Source: an uncultured Clostridia bacterium | Lineage (GTDB): Bacteria; Bacillota; Clostridia; Christensenellales; UBA1242 | NCBI GenBank assembly: GCA_944372595.1 | Contig: CALVZT010000104.1 | Location: 1-6,632 of the forward strand | Length of the DNA stretch: 6,632 nt | Reading direction: 5' to 3' | Shown here: in pieces, positions 1 through 6,100 of the stretch | How positions within the stretch are numbered: the first letter of the stretch is position 1 | How the letters are laid out: each line of letters starts with the position of its first letter | Position numbers and translations under genes: made by a program | The notes under the pieces: model-generated | Seen by the model: the letters and a program-made list of their open reading frames with translations, nothing else | Told to the model about the DNA's origin: nothing | Databases searched by the model: none

Positions 1-858
1 GCATTTAGTGGATGTAGTGCATTGACAACAATAACATTACCAAATAATTTAACAACAATAGGTAGTTCAGCATTTAGAGGATGTAGTGCATTAACTGATA
101 TAACTTTACCAAATACATTATTAAGCATTGGTAATTCAGCATTTGCAAGTAGTGGACTTGAAGAGATAACATTACCAAGCAAAATAACAACTATAGGAGA
201 TTATTTATTTAAAAATTGTACTTCTTTAAAAGTAGTTACTATATTAGCAGAATTAACTAGTATTAACATAACAATGTTTAGTGGATGTATTAATTTAGAA
301 GAAGTTACAATTCCAGGAAGTGTTGGCTCTATCCCAGATAATATGTTCAGTGGATTTAGTAAATTAAGTTCAGTTACATTAGGTGAAGGTATAACTTCAA
401 TAGGTAGTTCGGCATTTAGTGGATGTACGGCATTAACAACCATAATATTACCAACTAGGTTAACAACAATAGGAAGTTCAGCATTTGAAAGCACTGGGCT
501 TACCAGTATATTAATACCAAGTCAAGTTACAATAATTAATGACAGTACATTTAGTAATTGTGCAAATTTATCTAATGTAACGATTGATGGTGATGTAACA
601 AGCATAGGTAATTCAGCATTTAGCGGATGTAGTGCATTAACTGATATAACTTTACCAAATACATTAATAAGCATTGGTAGTGAGGCATTCAAAGGAATTT
701 TGCAAACTAATATAGTTATTCCGATTTCGGTTTCTACTGTAGGGGAGGATACATTCGATAATTGCAACCAATTAATAATTTATTGCGAAGCAAGTTCTAA
801 GCCTGACGGATGGAATAATAATTGGAATCCAGATAATCGTCCAGTTGTATGGGGATAT
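1..858 (+). repeat. Protein A module 1: 12 LRRs plus Trp cap (partial)
   Basis: Phe anchors fall at residues 2, 25, 48, 70, 93, 116, 139, 162, 184, 207, 230 and 252. Spacing is 23 except after F48, F162 and F230, where it is 22. The short repeats at F48 and F162 carry A-S-S-G-L or E-S-T-G-L in place of the Cys-containing turn; the one at F230 has K-G-I-L. The module closes with a cap at residues 261-286 (nt 781-858) showing Y-C, G-W, W-N and W-G-Y. Its N-terminal part is outside the window. Confidence 0.9.
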
Positions 859-2922
859 GTACCAACGGAAGGATTAACATATACATTAAACAATGACCAA
901 ACAGGGTATGTTGTATCTGGCAATGAAAACACCAGAAATTTAACTCAAATTGTAATACCATATGAATATGAAGGAAAGCCAGTATTAGAAATTAAAAATA
1001 ATGGTTTTAAAAATTGCACCAATTTGCAATCTGTTATTATACCATATTCAATAACTAATATTGGAGAAAGTGCATTTGCAAGTAGTGGGCTTACTAATAT
1101 TAAAATACCAACTAAAGTGACAACAATTAGTGATAGTACATTTAGTAATTGCACTAGTTTAGTAAGTGTTGTGTTTGAAGGAAGAATAAAAACTATCGGA
1201 GACTCGGCATTTAGTAAATGTAACAATTTAGCTGCCTTAACTTTACCAAACACTTTAACAACTATCGGTAGTTCAGCATTTAGTGGATGTACGGCATTAA
1301 CAACAATAACATTACCAACTAGTTTAACTTCAATAGGAAATTCAGCATTTGCAAATAGTGGGCTTACTAGTATTAAAATACCAAGTCAAGTTACAACAAT
1401 TAATGATAGTACATTTAGTAATTGTATTAGTTTATCAAGTGTAACATTTAATGGCAATGTAACAAATATAGGAAGTTCAGCATTTAGTGGATGTACAGCA
1501 TTAACAACAATAACATTACCAACTAGTTTAACAACAATAGGTAGTTCGGCATTTAGAGGATGTAAGGCATTAACAACTATAAAATTGCCAAGTACTTTAA
1601 ATACAATAGGAGATTATGCATTTGCAAATAGTGGACTTACTAGTATATCAATACCAAGCAAAGTTACAATAATTGAGGATAATACATTTAATAATTGTGC
1701 AAATTTATCTAATGCAACGATTGACGGTGAGGTAACAAGCATAGGTAATTCAGCATTTAGTGGATGTAGTGCATTAACAACAATCGCATTACCAACTAGT
1801 CTAACAACAATAGGTAGTTCGGCATTTGCATATAGTGGACTTACTAATATATCAATACCAAGCAAAGTAACAATAATTGAGGATAGTACATTTAATAATT
1901 GTGCAAATTTATCTAATGTAACGATTAATGGTAATGTAACAAGCATAGGTGATTTAGCATTTAATGAGTGTAGTGCATTAATAAATTTAAAATTACCAAG
2001 CACCTTAACTAGTATAGGAAGTTCAGCGTTTGTTAATATTTCTCAAATTCATTTTACCATTCCTAAAAATGTTACAACAATAGGTAATAATGCTTTTGAT
2101 AATTGCAATAATTTAGTAATTTATTGCGGAGCAAGTTCTAAGCCTAATGGATGGAATGATAATTGGAATCCAGACAATCGTCTTGTTGTATGGGAATACA
2201 TACCTACAGCCGATACATATTTTACATTCGAATTAAATGATGATGAGACAGGTTATATAGTATCTGGTAATGAAACTGCAAAGAACAATTTGACAAAAAT
2301 TATTATACCATATGAGTATAATAATAAATTAGTAGTAGCAATTGATGATGAGGCGTTTTATAATTTTACCAAATTAAAAAATGTTATTATTCCTTATTCT
2401 ATCGAAAGAATAGGATTTACTACTTCTGGCAAATTTGAGGATATGCTTGATGGACGTTATGGTGCTTTTGCTTCTAGTGCTCTAACATCTGTAACAATTC
2501 CCGGAAGTGTACAAGATTGGGGAATAAATACTTTTGCTAATTGTAAATCATTAATAGAAATTATAGTCGGTGAAGGAGTTACAACTTTGCCAACAGGGCT
2601 ATTATCTTTCTGTAAAAATCTGCAAAAAGTTGAATTGCCTTCAACTTTAAAAACTATTGAAGCAGCTTTTTATGATACGGGTCTTACTGTTATAAACTTT
2701 TTACCAGAAGGCCTTGAATATATTGCTTCAATAGCATTTGTTAGTGAAATAATAACAAAGGTAATTATTCCAGCAAGCGTTACAAAAATTGATAACCTTG
2801 CATTTATGATACCAGAAACGACGGCTATAATATATTGTAGAGCAAAAACTCAACCATCAGGTTGGGGTGAGAGTTGGAATTATCGTAACTGTCCAGTAGA
2901 ATGGGAATATACAGGAAATTAA
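1..2922 (+). CDS. BspA-like leucine-rich-repeat surface protein A (5' end missing)
   Basis: The frame is open from base 1 to the TAA at 2920-2922 and gives 973 residues. The first bases already encode a repeat (A-F-S-G-C), so the TTG at 22 is an internal Leu codon, not the start. Nearly all of it is LRR_5-type repeats of 22-23 residues anchored on Phe (F2, F25, F48 and so on to F935), with the pattern F-x-x-C-x-x-L-x-x-I. They form three modules closed by Trp-rich caps at residues 261-286, 708-733 and 945-970. The protein ends three residues after the last cap (T-G-N). No LPxTG motif, C-terminal membrane helix or enzyme domain is visible, so surface attachment, if any, probably lies in the missing N-terminus; the neighbouring paralogue has a lipobox. 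BspA-family proteins are known as adhesins and ligand binders, but the ligand here is unknown. A terminator follows the stop directly, so it is probably not co-transcribed with the next gene. Confidence 0.93.
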   Translation, partial: AFSGCSALTTITLPNNLTTIGSSAFRGCSALTDITLPNTLLSIGNSAFASSGLEEITLPSKITTIGDYLFKNCTSLKVVTILAELTSINITMFSGCINLEEVTIPGSVGSIPDNMFSGFSKLSSVTLGEGITSIGSSAFSGCTALTTIILPTRLTTIGSSAFESTGLTSILIPSQVTIINDSTFSNCANLSNVTIDGDVTSIGNSAFSGCSALTDITLPNTLISIGSEAFKGILQTNIVIPISVSTVGEDTFDNCNQLIIYCEASSKPDGWNNNWNPDNRPVVWGYVPTEGLTYTLNNDQTGYVVSGNENTRNLTQIVIPYEYEGKPVLEIKNNGFKNCTNLQSVIIPYSITNIGESAFASSGLTNIKIPTKVTTISDSTFSNCTSLVSVVFEGRIKTIGDSAFSKCNNLAALTLPNTLTTIGSSAFSGCTALTTITLPTSLTSIGNSAFANSGLTSIKIPSQVTTINDSTFSNCISLSSVTFNGNVTNIGSSAFSGCTALTTITLPTSLTTIGSSAFRGCKALTTIKLPSTLNTIGDYAFANSGLTSISIPSKVTIIEDNTFNNCANLSNATIDGEVTSIGNSAFSGCSALTTIALPTSLTTIGSSAFAYSGLTNISIPSKVTIIEDSTFNNCANLSNVTINGNVTSIGDLAFNECSALINLKLPSTLTSIGSSAFVNISQIHFTIPKNVTTIGNNAFDNCNNLVIYCGASSKPNGWNDNWNPDNRLVVWEYIPTADTYFTFELNDDETGYIVSGNETAKNNLTKIIIPYEYNNKLVVAIDDEAFYNFTKLKNVIIPYSIERIGFTTSGKFEDMLDGRYGAFASSALTSVTIPGSVQDWGINTFANCKSLIEIIVGEGVTTLPTGLLSFCKNLQKVELPSTLKTIEAAFYDTGLTVINFLPEGLEYIASIAFVSEIITKVIIPASVTKIDNLAFMIPETTAIIYCRAKTQPSGWGESWNYRNCPVEWEYTGN
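66..679 (+). repeat. Dispersed 68-nt near-identical repeat in protein A gene (66-133 and 612-679)
   Basis: Bases 66-133 and 612-679 match at 66 of 68 positions by eye, with an offset of 546 nt (182 codons). Both encode an LRR reading S-G/R-G-C-S-A-L-T-D-I-T-L-P. The interval between them is much less similar, so this looks like a copied or converted unit rather than overall conservation. Confidence 0.8.
1271..1532 (+). repeat. 58-nt direct repeat, 204-nt period (1271-1328 and 1475-1532)
   Basis: The two copies match at 57 of 58 bases; the single difference is a synonymous change in the Ala codon of C-T-A-L. The 204-nt offset equals 68 codons, the length of a three-LRR super-unit (two of 23 and one of 22). 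Confidence 0.85.
1621..1926 (+). repeat. 102-nt direct repeat, 204-nt period (1621-1722 and 1825-1926)
   Basis: Bases 1621-1722 and 1825-1926 match at 97 of 102 positions. Each copy spans a short 22-residue repeat (A-N/Y-S-G-L type) and the start of the following N-N-C-A-N-L repeat. Similarity continues less perfectly beyond both ends, so the underlying unit is the whole 204-nt, three-LRR block. Confidence 0.85.
2200..2910 (+). repeat. Protein A module 3: linker, 7 divergent LRRs, terminal Trp cap
   Basis: The linker is 52 residues rather than 49. LRR anchors fall at F786, F823, F845, L868, F890, F913 and F935 (interval 37, then 22-23). The long first interval comes from about 14 extra residues around 806-820, rich in charged and aromatic residues, between the I-G and G-A-F of one repeat. 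Repeats here are much more divergent from one another than in modules 1 and 2. The cap at residues 945-970 (nt 2833-2910) keeps Y-C, G-W, W-N, P-V and W-E-Y, and the protein ends right after it. Confidence 0.85.
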
Positions 2923-2951
2923 AAAAATGCCTAAGTTTATAGGCATTTTTT
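2922..2951 (+). terminator. Intrinsic terminator after protein A gene (probably bidirectional)
   Basis: A perfect 12-bp inverted repeat (2922-2933 with 2940-2951) surrounds a 6-nt loop. Its core is ATGCCTA / TAGGCAT, flanked by A7 on the left and T6 on the right. It overlaps the last base of the stop codon. The T-run downstream on + and the A-run upstream (a T-run when read on -) mean it could stop transcription from either side. Confidence 0.9.
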
Positions 2952-2957
2952 ATTTTA

Positions 2958-2975
2958 AAGCAAAATTTTTTGCTT
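2958..2975. repeat. Short inverted repeat downstream of the terminator
   Basis: AAGCAAAA and TTTTGCTT form 8-bp arms two bases apart, so a real hairpin would keep about six pairs. No U-run follows on either strand. It may be a backup structure or simply an AT-rich coincidence. Confidence 0.4.
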
Positions 2976-3029
2976 AAATAAAAAACGATGAATTTATTAA
3001 CTATTTATTTGTATGGTTTATTTATATAT

Positions 3030-3071
3030 TTGACAATTCGACAAAAAAATGATTTACTATATATATATAAT
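3030..3071 (+). promoter_or_regulatory. Candidate sigma-A-type promoter for protein B gene, with (TA)6 tract
   Basis: TTGACA at 3030-3035 is a perfect -35 match. Possible -10 hexamers are TTTACT at 3053-3058 (17-bp spacer) or TACTAT at 3055-3060 (19-bp spacer). A second arrangement is TCGACA at 3038-3043 with TATATA at 3060-3065 (16-bp spacer); a perfect TATAAT at 3066-3071 has no -35 at a good distance. A (TA)6 run occupies 3058-3069. The flanks are very AT-rich, so the exact -10 cannot be chosen by reading alone. Confidence 0.5.
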
Positions 3072-3098
3072 TATTATGGTATTACACAAAATAATTAA

Positions 3099-3104
3099 TG
3101 AGGT
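3099..3104 (+). promoter_or_regulatory. Ribosome binding site of protein B gene
   Basis: TGAGGT, containing GAGG, sits five bases before the ATG at 3110. An in-frame ATG at 3098 overlaps this site and has no Shine-Dalgarno of its own, and an in-frame TAA lies at 3092-3094. The site therefore decides for the start at 3110. Confidence 0.8.
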
Positions 3105-3109
3105 ATATA

Positions 3110-3178
3110 ATGAAAAAATTTAAATATTTTTTACTCATTGTTTTAATATTACCAATAATTGCTATAGTTTCTGCTTGT
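3110..3178 (+). other. Lipoprotein signal peptide of protein B
   Basis: Residues 1-23 begin M-K-K-F-K, continue with a hydrophobic run rich in Leu, Ile and Val, and end in the lipobox V-S-A-C. Cleavage before Cys23 by signal peptidase II and lipid attachment to Cys23 are expected from this motif. It places the mature protein on the outer face of the cytoplasmic membrane. Confidence 0.9.
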
Positions 3179-6100
3179 CAAAGTACTGAGATTGTAGTAG
3201 GTGGCAATACTTATGTAACAACTGATGCTAGTCAATTCAAATTCAATTGGTTAAAAGGTGAGATTACTGAATTTATTGGTACAGATAAAGACATTGTAGT
3301 TCCAAGTAAAATATATGGAAGAAAAGTTGAGTCAATAGGGAATCGTGCTTTTAATGAGGCTCAAATAGATTCAATTATTTTACCAGACACCATTAAAACA
3401 ATAGATCATGGTGCATTTCAAAGTTCAACTTTAAAAACTGCAATTTTACCAGAAAGTGGAGTTGAATACATTGGTGAAGGGATTTTCTCTGAATGTTCAA
3501 ATTTAACTAATGTTGTTTTGCCAAATGATTTGGTTTATATTAACAACTTAATGTTTAACGGGTGTGTTTCATTAACTAGTGATGGAATTGTTATTCCTGC
3601 TAGTGTAGAAAAAATTGGAGCAAGAGCATTCAATAATTGTAGTGCTTTAACATCTGTTTCTATACCAAGTAGAGTAACAACAATTGGAGATTATGCGTTT
3701 GCTAATTGTAGTTTGCTAACATCTGCAGAAATGCCACCAAGCTTATCAAGTTTTGGAAATGGTGTATTTATGGGGTGTAGCTCGTTGGTATCATTAGAAA
3801 TACCTAATGGTGTAACAAGCATAGATGGAACATTTTTCAATTGTACTTCATTATTACGCGTTACTATACCTAATAGTGTAACAACCATTGGAGTACAAGC
3901 TTTTGATGGTTGTACTTCATTAACAACAATAGAAATACCATTAAGCGTAACCATTATAGAGACTTCTGCGTTTCAAAATTGTAGTTCTTTGACGTCAGTC
4001 ATTATACCTAATAATGTAACAACTATTGAGTCACAAGCTTTTGATGGTTGTACTTCATTAACATCGGTAGAAATACCATTAAGTGTAACTACAATAGGAA
4101 GGGCTGCATTTCGTGATTGTAATTCATTGACATTAATAGAAATACCAAATAGTGTAATCGATATTGGATATTTGGCATTCGAAAATTGTAGTTCATTAAC
4201 ATCAGCAACAATACCAAACAGTGTAACTAGTATTGGGAATTATGCTTTTAATAATTGTAGTTCATTAACATCAGTAACAATACCAAACAGTGTAACTAGT
4301 ATTGGGAATTATGCTTTTAATAATTGTAATTCATTAATTTCAGTAGTTATTCCATCAAGTGTTGCAAGCATTGGAAGTTATGTTTTTAGTGGTTGCACTA
4401 ATTTATACATATATTGTGAAAGCAAAGAAACCGCATTAGGTTGGAGTGTTAATTGGAATTCCGATGAGCGTCCAATTACTTGGGGATATTTACCTACTGA
4501 GACTCTAATCTATGAGTTAAATGATAGCGGAACGGGGTATATTGTATCAGGCAACGAAAACACGAAATCATTAACAGAAATTTGTATTGCATTATCTTAT
4601 AACAATCTTCCAGTTACAGAGATTGGAATAAATGCTTTTAAAGATCACACCAGTTTACAAAAAATTATCTTACCTCATAATATAACCAGCATTGGAGATT
4701 ATGCATTTAGTGGTTGTGGTGTATTAACCTCGATAGCGATGCCTGATGATTTGTTAAGTATAGGAAATTATGCATTTGCTGAGTGTGATGCATTGACTTC
4801 AATTAATATGCCAGATAATGTAACTAATGTTGGCGAAGGCGCTTTTAGTAATTGTAATTTGCTTGCATCAATTAATATATCAAATGCTATCACTAATATT
4901 TCGAATTACACTTTTATGGATTGTAATTCATTAGAATCAATTGTGATTCCATATAATGTTACCAGTATCGGAGACTTTGTATTTAAAAATTGCAGTTCTT
5001 TAATATCAGCAAATATATCATCAAACTTGACAACGATGGGAGAATCAGCATTTGAAGGATGCAGTTCATTATTATCAATCACAATACCATCAAGTATAAA
5101 AAATATTGAAGATTACACATTCCGCAATTGTTATAGTTTATCTAATGTTGTAATAAATGAAGATGTAACAAACATTGGAAATTACGTATTTGAAGGATGT
5201 AGTTCATTAATATCAATTATTATACCTAATAGTGTAACAACTATTGGAGTACAAGCGTTTAATAATTGCAATTCATTAACATCAATTATTATCCCATTAA
5301 ATGTAACAACCATTGGGAATTATGCTTTTAGTGGGTGTAGTGCGTTATACATATATTGTAAAGGTACAGAAAAACTATCTGCTTGGAGTAATTATTGGAA
5401 TCCAGATAATCGACCTGTTGAATGGAATTATGAACCAACTGTATGGTTGTCTTACAAGTTGAATGAAAACAAAACAGGATATGTTGTATCAGGCAACGAA
5501 AAAACAAAGCAATTATTAGAAATATGTATCCCGTTGATTTATGATAATTTGCCAGTTACAGAAATCAAAATTGATGCATTTAAAGACCATGTTAATTTAA
5601 AAAAGGTAATTATTCCAAATAGCATAATAAATATCAATGATCATGCATTTGATGGTTGCAGTGCTTTAGAATCTTTTATAATACCTCACAGCGTAACACG
5701 CATTGGATATTCTGCTTTTGCAGGATGTTCATCAATAACATCTATTAATATTCCATCATCAGTAACAAGTATTAAAAACTCCGCATTTTCTTCTTGTAAA
5801 AATTTGTCTTCAGTAACAATTGAAGATGGATTAACGGATATTGGAAACTATGCATTTATTGGTTGTAATACATTAACATTAATCAATATACCAAATAGTG
5901 TAACAAGTATTGGAGATTCTGCATTTAGTGGTTGTAGTGCGTTAACATCCATTTTTATCCCATCTAGTGTGGTTAATATTGGTGATTTTGCATTTCGAGA
6001 TTGTAACAATTTAATTATTTATTGTGAACGTGATAATTGGTCATCTGGTTGGGATAGTTACTGGAATCATGATAATTGTCCAGTTGTATGGGGATATGTA

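Larger units (their letters stand above)
859..2199 (+). repeat. Protein A module 2: linker, 17 LRRs, Trp cap
   Basis: A 49-residue linker (residues 287-335) starts V-P-T-E and contains T-G-Y-V-V-S-G-N-E and I-V-I-P-Y-E-Y, the usual N-terminal cap style of LRR_5 proteins. Seventeen Phe anchors follow at 336, 359, 381, 404, 427, 450, 472, 495, 518, 541, 563, 586, 609, 631, 654, 677 and 699. Eleven intervals are 23 and five are 22. The 22-residue repeats begin at 359, 450, 541, 609 and 677, giving a higher-order unit of four, four, three and three LRRs. The cap is at residues 708-733 (nt 2122-2199); its W-E-Y replaces the W-G-Y of module 1 and its L-V-V replaces P-V-V. Confidence 0.92.

Noticed and set aside
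22..24. TTG at 22 as the start codon of the first gene
   Set aside because: The frame is open upstream and encodes the preceding part of an LRR. There is no Shine-Dalgarno and no signal peptide, so it is an internal Leu codon.
201..2003. Several open frames of 80-130 codons on the - strand opposite protein A
   Set aside because: They are antisense to the LRR array, inherit its periodicity (recurring N-A-E-L-P words), and lack start signals. They are shadows of the repeats.
1..2922. Regularly spaced repeats that could suggest a CRISPR array
   Set aside because: The period is 66-69 nt with no alternation of constant repeat and unique spacer, and the whole stretch is one open coding frame.
3032..3044. 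Two GACAA motifs eight bases apart as a possible operator
   Set aside because: They are too short and imperfect as a dyad or direct repeat in AT-rich DNA; no regulator can be inferred.
3098..3100. Upstream in-frame ATG as the start of protein B
   Set aside because: It overlaps the GAGG that serves the ATG at 3110 and has no RBS of its own. Starting at 3110 gives a clean M-K-K lipoprotein signal.
2923..3109. A small gene or RNA in the intergenic region
   Set aside because: The space is occupied by the terminator, a small inverted repeat and the promoter/RBS. No tRNA-like fold, riboswitch-like conserved core or short ORF with an RBS was seen.
3691..3954. An 87-codon open frame on the - strand opposite protein B
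   Set aside because: It is the antisense of LRRs in the validated + frame, with no RBS and no independent protein character.
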